This document shows, piece by piece, positions 24,640 through 35,695 of a stretch of 64,000 nucleotides of DNA (positions are counted from its first letter, which is position 1; every line of letters starts with the position of its first letter). Made by a program: the position numbers and the translations under genes. Source of the DNA: Escarpia spicata (taxonomy: Eukaryota; Annelida; Polychaeta; Sabellida; Siboglinidae). A model generated the notes under the pieces. That model did no database searches. It saw only the letters and a program-made list of their open reading frames with translations, and was not told where the DNA came from. The DNA lies in NCBI GenBank assembly GCA_963995525.1, contig OZ023206.1, positions 4,619,795 to 4,683,794 on the forward strand. The letters run 5' to 3'.

Positions 24640-26402
24640 CATTCATGTTCTGTCTGCAGATACGCTCCGGATTTCACAATCGACGAGATGCAACACGCAC
24701 TAAGATCATTCAAATTGGATAAAGCACACCCACCAGACTCGACCCACCCTGAGTTTCTGATGTACCTCAGCAAGTAATAATCAGAACTGGCTGCGCGTGT
24801 TCATGACCAACTGCATGCGCCGCTCAAGGATACCAAACATTTGGCGTCGTGCAAAGATTACTGGCATCCTGAAACCGAGCTATCGTCCGATAAGTCTATG
24901 ATCAGATGGATACAAGCTACTCGAACGACTGATATACAACCGATTGCTTCCAATCGTTGACCCACAGCTGCCACGCGAATAGGCTGGATTCCGACCCAAA
25001 CGAAGCACCGTAGAACAAGTCGTAACATTAACAGAAGACATCGAGGCAGCCCTCGGAGAAAGTGCGTAGCAGTGTTCATCGACCCCACCGCAGCGTATGA
25101 CACCGTGTGGGACCGAGGTCTAACATTGTAGATCCCTAACAAACACATGGTCCGGTTAATACAAGAACTCACCATCAACCGAAGCTTCAAGTTACCTGTC
25201 GGCAAAGACACGTCAAAGACATACACCATCAAGAACGGGGTACCACAAGGTTCAGTTCTCGCTCCGGTGCTCTTCAACATCTACACATCGGACATCCCGC
25301 ACACAACATCAACGAAATACATCTATGCCGAGGACATCGCCCTCACGGTATCGGGACAGAATTATGGTGACTCACAACAAACATTAACGCACGATCTGAC
25401 TAGCCTGGACCTGTACCTTCAACGATGGCGTCTCCGACGTATCGTCAATAAAACAGTGAGCAGTTAGTTTCATCTGACGAACTGTTTGGAAAACCATCAG
25501 ATGGACTTTCGCTGCGGAGAGAAAACGATCCCGATAACACCAAAGCTCGAAGTTACATTCCACAGGTTACTGACTTACTCAAAGAAAGTGAACGCAAGGT
25601 GCAACTTACTTCGACGACTAGCCGGCACAAATTGGGGAGTCCATTTCGATGTTCTTCAAAAATCAACAATTGCACTAGCTTTTGCGCAGGCCGAGTATTG
25701 CTCGCCAGTGTGGTGCCGCAGTGCCCACACACACACCGACTCGACGCAGTACTAAACAACAGCCTCCGACTGATTTCTGGGTGCATCCGATCGACATCAA
25801 CTGTCATGCTGCCAGTTGTTGATGGGATAACGCCTCCTGACATCCGTCGAAATAAACAGTGCCTCGCACTAGCCCGTCTTGCCGAAGCAGATGACCAACA
25901 CACACTACACTCCACGGTGACAACAGCTGCACCTGGCCAAAACGTCTGCGTTCTGGACACCCCTTCTCGGAACACGCACGACGTATCTTCAGCGATGCTG
26001 CCGGTAAGAGCAGGACTGCGTGGTCAAGCGAGGCGTGGCCAAGAAGGTGCTAACCCACGCCTTCTAGACTTAGGGAATTCATCCCAGTCACATCAACGAA
26101 GCCAATCGGAGACGACCTTAGCCGACACTCACTGGTGCACCTCGACCACATAAGAACAGGCTTTGGACAGGGAGCCTACGGACGATTCAGACACAACAAG
26201 AACCAGACGAGGCTGTATCCATCAGCGTCGTGCGAGTGCGGAGCCGAAACGAGGACCGCACTCCACATCACCAATGAGTGTCCGCTACATAAATGCAAAG
26301 GCGACCTGGTCAGGCTGGACGAAACAGCTCGCGCCTGGCTTCAGGACCTCAAGTGACCACCCCTCCGTCCGTCCATGAATCATACGCAAGAAGAAGAAGC
26401 AA
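24640..26402 (+). mobile_element. Decayed jockey-like LINE (reverse transcriptase and C-terminal Cys/His finger)
   Basis: Frame-shifted pieces read in family order. FTIDEMQHALRSFKLDKA is at 24673. SYRPISL follows at about 24880. FRPKRSTVEQVVTLTEDIEA is near 24990. GVPQGSVLAPVLFNIYTSDI (motif at 25237) and YAEDIALTV (25324-25350) complete the palm. The catalytic box should be YADD; the first aspartate is glutamate. The 3' part has LRRLAGTNWG, AQAEYCSPVW and a C-x-C-x(n)-H-x4-C finger (CECGAETRTALHITNEC, from 26231). The 3' end carries AAGAAGAAGAAG at about 26388. Many stops and shifts make it inactive, and the 5' part with the endonuclease is absent. Confidence 0.88.
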
Positions 26403-26506
26403 GGTCTTCTCTGCCAAAGCCGAGGAATTTTAGTCAAAACAAGGAAGGTCAAGTTTACTCATCAGGCAGCGAAACGGGACCTGCCGAAATCAACGTCTCC
26501 AGAGGT

Positions 26507-26778
26507 ACCCTGGGATTTCTATGCAAACGAGTTCTTTTTTACATATCCAATACGTGATTTTACCTTGTAGAGTATTTCGACAGTGTTGCACACCAATTTC
26601 TTCAGTGTAACGTCATCGTACATGTGAGTCAAACGTCACATGTATTGAAGAAGTTAGTATGCTACGCCGCCGAAAGACTCTACAACTTCAAGGTAAAATC
26701 ACGTACTGAATATGACAAAAAGAACTCGTTTGTGTAGAATTGAACTTTCCTGAAGAAAGTTCTGCAACCCTGGGATTT
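26507..26778. mobile_element. Small hairpin (MITE-like) insertion flanked by a 12-bp direct repeat
   Basis: ACCCTGGGATTT occurs at 26507-26518 and 26767-26778. Between them, 26519-26575 (GCAAACGAGTTCTTTT, TACGTGATTTTACCTT) is inverted at 26679-26745 (AAGGTAAAATCACGTA, AAAGAACTCGTTTG). The central part also pairs (TTCTTCA... with TGAAGAA). The 248-bp insert can therefore fold on itself for most of its length. The direct repeats may be a target-site duplication, though 12 bp is longer than most DNA transposons give. No coding capacity. Confidence 0.6.
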
Positions 26779-26884
26779 GTTTACTACATTTCGTATTTCC
26801 GGTGTCGCCCGTTCTAAAGGGCAGCCACAGAAAGGGAAATCCAACCCCGTATGTGCAAGGTCATTATGTTCGTCTGGAAGCTGC

Positions 26885-28871
26885 ACCACTGAGTAAAGGG
26901 TGTCGGTGACTAGTAACACGCAGAAGGAGGGCCAGGCAGTGGTCTACAACGAGTAAAAGGTGACGGTAACTAACAACACGCAGAAGGAGGGCCAGGCAGT
27001 GGTCTACAACGAGTAAAAGGTGACGGTAACTAACAACACGCAGAAGGAGAGCCAGGCAGTGGTCTACAACGAGTAAAAGGTGACGGTGACTAGTAACACG
27101 CAGAAGGAGGGCCAGGCAGTGGTCTACAACGAGTAAAAGGTGACGGTGACTAACAACACGCAGAAGGAGGGCCAGGCAGTGGTCTACAACGAGTAAAAGG
27201 TGACCGTGACTCGTAACACGCAGAAGGGGGGCCAGGCAGAGGTCTACAACGAGTAAAAGGTGACGGTGATTAACAACACGCAGAAGGAGGGCCAGGCAGT
27301 GGTCTACAACGAGTAAAAGGTGACGGTGACTAGTAACACGCAGAAGGAAGGCCAGGCAGTGGTCTACAACGAGTAAAAGGTGACGGTGACTAGTAACACG
27401 CAGAAGGAGGGCCAGGCAGTGGTCTACAACGAGTAAAAGGTGACGGTAACTAACAACACGCAGAAGGAGGGCCAGGCAGTGGTCTACAACGAGTAAAAGG
27501 TGACGGTGACTAGTAACACGCAGAAGGATGGCCAGGCAGTGGTCTACAACGAGTAAAAGGTGACGGTAACTAACAACACGCAGAAGGAGGGCCAGGCAGT
27601 GGTCTACAACGAGTAAAAGGTGACGGTGACTAGTAACACGCAGAAGGATGGCCAGGCAGTGGTCTACAACGAATAAAAGGTGACGGTAACTAACAACACG
27701 CAGAAGGAGGGCCAGGCAGTGGTCTACAACGAGTAAAAGGTGACGGTGACTAATAACACGCAGAAGGAAGGCCAGGCAGTGGTCTACAACGAGTAAAAGG
27801 TGACGGTAACTAACAACACGCAGAAGGAGGGCCAGGCAGTGGTCTACAACGAGTAAAGGGTGTCGGTGACTAGTAACACGCAGAAGGAGGGCCAGGCAGT
27901 GGTCTACAACGAGTAAAAGGTGACGGTGACTAGTAACACGCAGAAGGAAGGCCAGGCAGTGGTCTACAACGAGTAAAAGGTGACGGTGACTAGTAACACG
28001 CAGAAGGAGGGCCAGGCAGTGGTCTACAACGAGTAAAAGGTGACGGTAACTAAGAACACGCAGAAGGAGGGCCAGGCAGTGGTCTACAACGAGTAAAAGG
28101 TGACGGTGACTAGTAACACGCAGAAGGATGGCCAGGCAGTGGTCTACAATGAGTAAAAGGTGACGGTAACTAACAACACGCAGAAGGAGGGCCAGGCAGT
28201 GGTCTACAACGAGTAAAAGGTGACGGTGACTAGTAACACGCAGAAGGATGGCCAGGCAGTGGTCTACAACGAGTAAAGGTGACGGTAACTAACAACACGC
28301 AGAAGGAGGGCCAGGCAGTGGTCTACAACGAGTAAAAGGTGACGGTGACTAGTAACACGCAGAAGGATGGCCAGGCAGTGGTCTACAACGAATAAAAGGT
28401 GACGGTAACTAACAACACGCAGAAGGAGGGCCAGGCAGTGGTCTACAACGAGTAAAAGGTGACGGTGACTAATAACACGCAGAAGGAAGGCCAGGCAGTG
28501 GTCTACAACGAGTAAAAGGTGACGGTGACTAGTAACACGCAGAAGGAGGGCCAGGCAGTGGTCTACAACGAGTAAAAGGTGACGGTAACTAACAACACGC
28601 AGAAGGAGGGCCAGGCAGTGGTCTACAACGAGTAAAAGGTGACGGTGACTAACAACACGCAGAAGGAGGGCCAGGCAGTGGTCTACAACGAGTAAAAGGT
28701 GACGGTGACTAGTAACACGCAGAAGGAGGGCCAGGCAGTGGTCTACAACGAGTAAAAGGTGACGGTGACTAGTAACACGCAGAAGGAGGGCCAGGCAGTG
28801 ATCTACAACGAGTAAAAGGTGACGGTAACTAACAACACGCAGAAGGAGGGCCATGCAGTGGTCTACAACGA
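26885..28871. repeat. 60-bp minisatellite (about 33 units), dimeric
   Basis: The unit is exactly 60 bp (one copy near 28275 is 59 bp), beginning GGTCTACAACGAGTAAAAGG and containing ACACGCAGAAGGAGGGCCAG. Two unit types, GTGACTAGTAAC and GTAACTAACAAC, often alternate, which suggests a 120-bp dimer as the amplified unit in part of the array. Because 60 is a multiple of three, a 217-codon minus-strand frame (28264-28917) stays open with a 20-residue period. It starts where the one-base deletion resets the frame, so I regard it as non-coding. Confidence 0.97.
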
Positions 28872-28884
28872 TGTTTGCGTTAAC

Positions 28885-29330
28885 AGTCCACTGTGTGGGG
28901 ATGATATACTGAATCAAGTATCGCCGTCACCCTGAAGAGACTTCAGCGTCGCTGCCTGAGACTCAGCAGATGTTCTATCGCAGCTTTATTTAATCTATTT
29001 TGACATCTTCTATTATCTGGTGGTTTGGCATTCTGAATGTGAAGAATAGAGGCAGGTTGAACAGTATTGTTTATAAGGGAATTAAGGTTGTGGGAGTGAG
29101 ACAGACTGGACTGAATCAGCTGTATGAGACGAGAGCTATGAGAAAGGGTTTGCACATCATGCTTTGCAAATGATGACTCGTGTCACATCCTGTCACTGTG
29201 CTGTGATACACTGTCACCGGGCAGGAGACTTGGAGCTCTCACTGCAAAGAAGGCGAAGACATTTAACAGTTTTATTCCTGTGTCAATCAAGATTATTAAT
29301 AAATCCTTAAAGATATTTCGAACTGATCCA
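28885..29330 (+). mobile_element. LINE reverse-transcriptase C-terminal fragment beside the 60-bp array
   Basis: The frame at about 28990-29165 reads SILTSSIIWWFGILNVKNRG, IVYKGIKVVGVRQTGLNQLY and ETRAMRKGLHIML. After a stop and shift it continues LSPGRRLGALTAKKAKTFNS and FIPVSIKIIN. The order E/S-ILT...WFG, K.IG...L..LY..R...KAL.I, PSGRR and NSFIP..I.LLN is the conserved C-terminal region of a common animal non-LTR reverse transcriptase. The catalytic part is missing. The fragment starts within a few bases of the end of the array. Confidence 0.8.
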
Positions 29331-31008
29331 TTTTATGTTTTTTGTGGGTTTATAATGGCGCGATCGGGATTTGGAAGGGAATCAAGATGGTGGTGCTAGC
29401 AGGTACTCCCGGTAAATAGAACGTAATTCCACAGTGGCGACGTCTGGCGAATTTTTCACCACTCAATTCCTCCACCGAAAAAAATACCAAATAACTCTAG
29501 AATACTATATTTGTGGGGGTTTCGAAATATACCGCCAGCTGATAGGTCATAAGCCATTGGTCTTATGAAGCGAATGAATATAATTATATAAACAGGCGGG
29601 TGAACGTGAACGCCTGGGAGGCGTTCACGTACAGCCACACGTACACATATGATATAGACATTATTGTTGTTAAAAAGGAACTACGTAATTATTAACGTAA
29701 ATGAGAAGGCACCTGTGGGAGCGACACGTTTCCTTAATAGGAGTCACCGACCCCTTTTGGAAAAAATATTTATTTATTTATTATTGGTAAATTATTTATT
29801 TACATACGTATGATGTATTATATGTGTATCTATGTTTATCAATACATATTACCTGTCTACAATCGGGTCAAATAAATTGTCTTTCTTTCTTTCTTTTTTA
29901 TAATACTACTGATACAGTGCAGTACTCTAACAGTTCGTCCTTTGCTGTTTTCTCTGAGGATGTTACATGTTCCACTGCTGCCGTGTCGTGCGACGTTTCG
30001 TTGAGTGCATGTTTGCCATCTAGTTCTACACAGTAGAACTATTTCCTCGCTTCGATGATTATGCGTGACATTTTCTATTTATCTTAAGCTCTCCGATCGT
30101 TTCATCACACAATCTTTCCTAAATATTTCTTCTGGAAAACGATATGACGTCGCATGTCTTCATATGATGAGATAATCTTCCAAATCCTCAATCTCGCACG
30201 GTTGGCTTTGTTGCACTGTTCGGATTTTAATTGGTCGGTCGTTTGCTTGGTTTTGTTTACATTTGAAAAAACAGCGACAATTGTTCTCTGAATAACGGGT
30301 TTCTTGAATTTTAGTCAACAACGACCGAAAAAACATTATATATAAATTTGGTTTGACCAATGGGTAAGGTGCTGTGTAGCATCCACCGTTGTTACTAGCA
30401 ACAAACGTTTACCTTTCTTCTATTCCGACCCGCCACCTTGTGTCAACTACAGTTAGAAAAGCTGTCAGAAAAACCGTCTAATTTTCTCTCCCAAAATTGG
30501 TCTTGTTACGAGGTCCCAAAAATTCTGACGAGACGTCTCAACACGAACAACTATTTCGGACGTGTTAAATCGTATCATGTTTTTAACGAAAAAACATACT
30601 ATGTTTAACGGTGGTGGCCGTTACCCTAGCAACCGTTCATCAAGATAATCACCTGTCGTCAACGCCGAACGTGTATAAATATTTGCATGAAGACACTAAA
30701 CGATCTTCCAAGAATACCAATCTAAACGTCTCCATATAGTGGCACAGACACCTGCAAATTAGTAGCAGCCGTTCACGAATAATGCCGCGAATTGGCGACG
30801 GCTGCATTGTTAGCGCCGGCGCAACCCATCCCGTGTCGTATTAGCGAGATCTCGTAATGCGTTTCGACCGCTGCCCACCTGCCTCGGTTCATTCTCTCGT
30901 CTCTCGGGACCTCGACGGAATGTATCGCTGTCTCTGGATGTGGATCTGAATATTTACTCAGAAAAGGTCCTAGCAGAATATTGCGCTGAGAGTTTATTTC
31001 CGACTATC
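29331..31008. other. Spacer with short AT and CTTT repeats
   Basis: A TATTTATTTATTTATTATT patch at about 29765-29810 and (CTTT)n at 29880-29896 are the only simple repeats. Two RFX-like palindromes lie at 30391 and 30620 (listed separately). No gene recognised. Confidence 0.4.
30391..30633. promoter_or_regulatory. Two X-box-like (RFX-type) palindromes
   Basis: GTTACTAGCAAC at 30391-30402 and GTTACCCTAGCAAC at 30620-30633 fit the GTNRCC-N(0-3)-RGYAAC form bound by RFX factors. Both sit in similar surroundings (CCGTT before, AACNGTT or AAACGTT after), so they may instead be two copies of a small repeat. A third GTTACTAGCAAC is at 49975-49986. No adjacent gene is identified, so function is only a possibility. 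Confidence 0.2.
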
Positions 31009-31009
31009 T

Positions 31010-31247
31010 TTCTCTAGAGCTAATGAGTCCACGACTGGTTACACATTTACCCCCCTCGTGGGATCTTTTACTTCCTCTGGCGTAGACACCAGATAGAAGG
31101 GACCGACGGGTTACACTGTTCGATAGAGACAGACATGTGGGCGAAATTGCCAACTTTTGAAACGGCGGTCGGTACCAGGATTCGAACCCTGGTTCGTTCG
31201 ATCGACTGTCCGGCTTTTTAACCCCTTGACAACCGCGCCCCAACTCG
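31010..31247 (-). mobile_element. tRNA-like SINE of a second family
   Basis: The minus strand starts GGGGCGCGGTTGTCAAGGGG (A-box-like) and has CCAGGGTTCGAATCCTGG (complement of about 31175-31192). The latter is a T-arm with perfect CCAGG/CCTGG pairing and a B box, but its loop is one base too long for a functional tRNA. No acceptor stem forms. A body of about 150 bp follows, ending near 31010. It is unlike the other SINE family here. Confidence 0.55.
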
Positions 31248-31724
31248 AAAGTACAAATAGTGTCAAAAATTAATCGGTCGGGGAGTCAATCAACATTGCA
31301 TATGATTTAAAGGAAGTGACACATCTTCCAGAAAATATCGTTTATACTGATGCACCCGTAATCGTAATCCGTCAGCAGCTACGGATCAATATTTAATTGA
31401 ATTAATTAGAAATGAATTCAAGCTGTCACTGGATTTGGGATTGGAGTGATTCAATTTAGTGGCCTATTTTATTAACTGCAAATAAGAACTAACGAATCGG
31501 ATTTGACGAAAAAATTTAACTGATATTTTAATAAGGAGTAGGACGTGGCTAAATTGTCGTGCGTGAGAACGAATATTGCACGTCGTCTCAGGCAAGAACC
31601 GAGAGCACCTCACGGATATTGCATAATCATGAACCAAGATCAGCTCGAAATGATTCGTTCAACATCCAATACACTGTTGGTTTAAAACTAAAGGTTACTC
31701 CGGAACAATCGTAGTCTCAACGTC
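31248..31724. other. Spacer, nothing recognised
   Basis: AT-rich in the first part. No repeat or coding signal identified. Confidence 0.4.
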
Positions 31725-31838
31725 CAGTGTCCAGTTCGACTGAACAGGTCTACCCGGGAAGGGAGTGAAATAAAAAACTTGTTTAGCAGTCCTAAGGACT
31801 GGATATCCCGATATATAACATCATCCCTTTATCCTTAC
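31725..31838 (+). mobile_element. SINE 3' fragment, plus orientation
   Basis: Reads CGACTGAACAGGTCTACC, GGGAGTGAAAT, GCAGTCCTAAGGACTGGATA and GATATATAACATCATCCCTT. This is the 3' half of the SINE family seen complete elsewhere. It abuts the next copy tail to tail. Confidence 0.75.
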
Positions 31839-32162
31839 GTAAGTTCATATGCAGAGCAGTAGCCAGTCCCCAGGACTGCTCAGTGCGCTTTACACTTTAC
31901 TGCCTGGCAGCTCTGTTCAATGGAACACCATCTCACCTTCTCTAGAAAGAATTCAGCCACGCTGCAATTAATGCGCGAAGACTATTCGTACACAAATATC
32001 CACCACTGTCTATAGCCAGGTACTCATTCATACAGCTGAGTGAACTGAAGCAATGTAGAGTAAATGAACTTGCCCAAGGTTCGACACCGCCGCATAGGAT
32101 TCGAACCCGCGTTCTCTCAGTCGAGAGTTTGAAGCTCTTACCGCTGCGCCACTATGCTCCAC
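31839..32162 (-). mobile_element. tRNA-derived SINE, copy 2 (most complete)
   Basis: The minus strand begins GTGGAGCATAGTGGCGCAGC, a tRNA-like head with A-box-like GTGGCGCAGCGGTAAGAG and B box GGTTCGAATCC. It continues through CTTGGGCAAGTTCATTTACT, CAGCTGTATGAATGAGTACC and AGTAAAGTGTAAAGCG to the tail. It is the longest copy in the window and serves as the reference for the others. Transcription would be by RNA polymerase III from the internal boxes. Confidence 0.85.
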
Positions 32163-32688
32163 ACAAAGGTTTCGGCGGCCAAAACAACAATGCAAATTTA
32201 TTATTTCTCGTCAAATCACATAGCCAAGATTCTTTAATACTAAGTGTTAGTCACGTGTTACTATATTAAAAATGATTATATTGCAGCTGATCTGGTAAAT
32301 TTTTGCTTTGTGTATGTAATAATATGGGCAAACTAAACACAACAGTGTATATACAAATGTGTCTTTGTTTAATATAATTCAAGAATGATGCAGTTGTAGC
32401 CTGAGAGAGTATCGTGCTCTCAGAGCGGCTACGAGCACATTTCCACTTAGCAAGAATGACCCACGTCAAGTGCCACGTCAGTTATAGAGCCATTCTACGC
32501 AGACACTGACGACAGTCCTGGTGTTTGCCTCACCGAATCTCCAACCAACCATACGGCATTTCAACTCTTCAGCGTTTCCAGTAATTGTCGGCTATTTTAG
32601 TATATTGAAAATACCGTAGCAACTGCAGAAGAGGCTTCAATGGTGTTCATGTGTAAAGCAGACCATCCTGGCGTGAACCTCCAGTTGT
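32163..32688. other. Spacer, nothing recognised
   Basis: No coding or repeat signal that I can name. Confidence 0.4.
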
Positions 32689-32962
32689 ATTGCACTTCTC
32701 GTGATCGTGCACTTTTCGTGATCGTACACTTCTCGTGATAGTGCACTCCTCGTGATCGTGTACTTCTCGTAATCGTGCACTTTACGTGATCATGCACTTC
32801 TTATTTCCGTGCACCTCACGTGATCGTGCAAATTTTGCGATCGTGCACTTCTCCTTTTCATGCACCTCTCGTTGGCGTGCACTACTGGGTGTCGTGCACT
32901 ATTGGGTGTCGTGCACTACTGGGTATCATGCAGTACTGGGTGTCGTGCACGTTTCGTTGTCT
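32689..32962. repeat. 17-bp minisatellite (about 16 units)
   Basis: Period 17 bp, read from successive GTGATCG positions at 32701, 32718, 32735 and 32752. The left units are CACTTCTCGTGATCGTG. The right units, from about 32877, are a diverged form with ACTACTGGGTGTCGTGC. Confidence 0.93.
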
Positions 32963-33004
32963 GGATGATTGCAAGGTGATCATGAAATAGTATTTTAAGA
33001 TATT

Positions 33005-33292
33005 GAATGGAAATGACAATATTTATGAAATGTAGAAGGAACAGTGTAGATTAGATATCAGAAAGTCGACATTATCACAGAGGACGATACATCAAAGGGA
33101 AATATTATCTGCTGACTGTGTAAATGCTAGCAGAGTGAATATGTTTAAACATAAAATTGCCAAATACATCAAAATGGCGGGTGAAAAATAGACAGAGAGA
33201 TAAAACGTATCTTAGACTCTGGATCAGCCAAAGGATTCCTTGTCCATTTATTATGCGGATGTTTTGCTCACGATGTTGTTAAATCTTGTTAA
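33005..33292 (+). mobile_element. LINE 3'-end fragment, same family as the next element
   Basis: It aligns by eye with the last part of the element at 33761-34690. Shared blocks are CAGTGTAGATTAGATAT, GTGAATATGTTTAAA, TCCTTGTCCA and the tail GTTAAATCTTGTTAA. It is more diverged and has internal deletions. Only about 290 bp remain. Confidence 0.75.
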
Positions 33293-33760
33293 ATGGAGCT
33301 GAGTCATAGATCGGGTGTCATAGTGACGAGTGTAGTGAAATATGGCGTGATCACTTTTTACTGGATAGCTCAGACCGTCTTCGTTACTTCTGCCGTCCTG
33401 TCTGGTCAGGGAATTGGCACTGGCAGATATCGAGGCCCAGGGCAGCTGTACAACACCACAACACCCGAATACACGGACCCTTGGGGCTGATTAACCACTT
33501 AGATAGGAACAGATTCTAGTAATAAAAAGAAGCGACAAATACGTGCATAATTTATATAATTATCGCAGCATTGCCGCCGAGGAAGGCGCGCAGGTTTGGT
33601 TAAGGGACTAGAGCTGACCCGTAAAGCGATTAGTGGACGGACATTATGACAGCTGTGTCCTGCTCGTGACGTCACACCATTCGTCTTCATCGTCTTCTTT
33701 TGCCAGATCTTGGCACGTTCCAAGAACTCACTAGAGTGGTTTGTCTATATATATATATAT
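33293..33760. other. Spacer between two LINE copies
   Basis: A plus-strand frame at 33293-33490 (65 codons) is not recognised. The segment ends in a (TA)n run at about 33746-33760 where the next LINE begins. Confidence 0.35.
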
Positions 33761-34690
33761 ACGTTAAAATTTGCGGATGATACAAAAGTGTTTAGAAGGA
33801 TTAAAAGTGACGGAGACAGACAGCATTTACAAGATGATCTTGATAGGTTGATCAAATGGTCTGAAAAGTGGCAAATGCTGTTCAATTTTGGGAAATGTAA
33901 ATGCCTCCACACAGGTCATGGGAATGAAGAGGTAAAATATAAAATGGGGGGTACTGTTGTAAGTACTACTGTAAAAGAAAAGGACTTAGGGTTAACCATT
34001 AGTGCTGATATGAAGGTTTCAGAGCAGTGCGGAATTGCAGCTTCAAAGGGAAATCAAATCCTTGGATTAATTAGGCGAAACATAACGTATAAGGAAAAAG
34101 AGCTAATAATACCGCTGTACAAAACAATAGTTAGGCCTCATTTAGAATATTGTATACAAGCATGGAGGCCATATCGCAAGAAGGACATAGATATGCTAGA
34201 AAGAGTACAGAGGAGAGCGACTAAAATGATACCAAATCTGAGGGATCTTAGTTACGAAATACGCCTAAAAGAATGTGGTTTAACAACACTAGAGACCAGG
34301 AGATTGAGAGGAGATCACATAGAAGTGTTTAAAATATTGAATGGTTATGAAAATATTGATAGAAACATTTTTTTCTCAGTTAAGAAAGATAGAAGGACCA
34401 GAGGACATGAAGCTACATTAGTAAAGGAGCAGTGTAGATTAGATATAAGAACGTTCTCATTCTCACAAAGGACTGTAAATGAATGGAACAGATTATCTCC
34501 TGATTGTGTTGGTGCTAGTAGCGTGAATATGTTTAAAAATAAAATCGACACACACCTTAAACAGGCGGGATACATGTAGATAAAAAGTATTGGACTCTCG
34601 ATAAGCCAAAAGGCTTCCTTGTCCAACTGCCATCCAGAGTAATTTTCTGGTTGGCAATCTTGTTAAATCTTGTTAATATATATATATATA
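33761..34690 (+). mobile_element. 5'-truncated CR1/L2-like LINE with open reverse-transcriptase C terminus
   Basis: The coding part runs open to the stop at 34579. It starts at LKFADDTKVFRRI with an intact FADD box (33770-33781), then LIKWSEKWQMLFNFGKCKCL, KEKDLGLTIS, GNQILGLIRRNITYKEKE, LYKTIVRPHLEYCIQAW and RVQRRATKMI, and ends with NEWNRLSP and MFKNKIDTHL. These are the palm, thumb and C-terminal motifs of the family in order. The left junction is an AT microsatellite and everything upstream of the catalytic box is missing, so it cannot act alone. The 3' end is GTTAAATCTTGTTAATATAT. The lack of stops over about 270 codons indicates a young insertion. Confidence 0.9.
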
Positions 34691-35399
34691 TATTGCGGTC
34701 ACCAATATGCCAATCCACAAGGGGAACTAGCAAACTTGGCAATTCGTGTGTATCAGGGTGAACTACAAAATATTATATATATATATATATATATAATATA
34801 TTATATACTCCTAACAGCAGCATACGTCGACCAGATATGCATAAGGGACCACCTTAGGCAGACCACCGTTTTTAGGCAGACCAGAGCCGGTCTGCATAAA
34901 GTTTTGACCCCTGATTGCGTAGACAGTATCTTTTATTTTATAATTTGAACTGTTAGTGTATGTAGTATACCCAGACATATAATGATATCAATAATTATTT
35001 GCACCAAAAATTTTGTGTGTGTGATTTTGGGAGACGTTTTCTCGGAGGTTGTATATCGTACCTCTCATAATGGAGCGGTCGACCTATGCTGCCCTTAGGC
35101 TTATATATAATAGATGTTTACAAGAACAATTTTTTATATATTTATCAGATCAATAAACTAAAATTACAGTTGCCTCTAATTTAATTAAACACTTGTTTGT
35201 TAATTTCCCTATTATATTTATGAGGCAAGCGTCCAGTAGGTATACCAAAACTGAGATATAACAAGAGATCTGAAAGACTACTGCATCGACCTTCTACGCA
35301 GGCTGGTTGTTGCCGAAGACCTTACTTCAGGTGTCGACACCGAGGCGTACCGATCAAACCAGGAGACCAAGCGTGCGAGGCGTCATGCCAAAAATCAAC
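34691..35399. other. Spacer with AT microsatellites
   Basis: (TA)n at about 34676-34692 and 34772-34801. The direct repeat GGCAGACCA occurs near 34857 and 34877. No gene recognised. Confidence 0.4.
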
Positions 35400-35695
35400 C
35401 TATATGACATTGTCTCTCGAGACCGAAAGTACCCGGTTCGAATCCTGTGCTGCGGTGTCGTGTCCGTTCACTCTACGTTGCTCCAGTTCACTCAGTTGTA
35501 TGAATGAGTACCTAGCTACAGACAGTGATGGATAGTATTCGCGCATTAATTGCATCGTGGCTGGATGCTTCCCAGAGAAGTCGACATGGTGTTTGATTGA
35601 ACAGGTCTGCCAGGGAGTAAAGTGTAAAGCGCTTTGAGCAGTCCTGAGAACTGGATGCTGCGCTATATAACAACTTACCTTTACATAAACTGGCC
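35400..35695 (+). mobile_element. tRNA-derived SINE, copy 3
   Basis: B box GGTTCGAATCC near 35435, then TTCACTCTACGTTGCTCCAG, TATGAATGAGTACC, AGTAAAGTGTAAAGCGCTTT and the tail GCGCTATATAACAACTTACC. The 5' half of the head has diverged. Confidence 0.82.

Noticed and set aside
28264..28917. A 217-codon minus-strand frame with a 20-residue repeat
   Set aside because: The 60-bp array is open in one minus frame by arithmetic, and the frame ends exactly at a one-base deletion in one unit. No signal peptide or other non-repeat domain supports a gene.
31160..31247. A true tRNA gene on the minus strand
   Set aside because: The T-loop has one base too many and there is no acceptor stem; body sequence continues as in a SINE.
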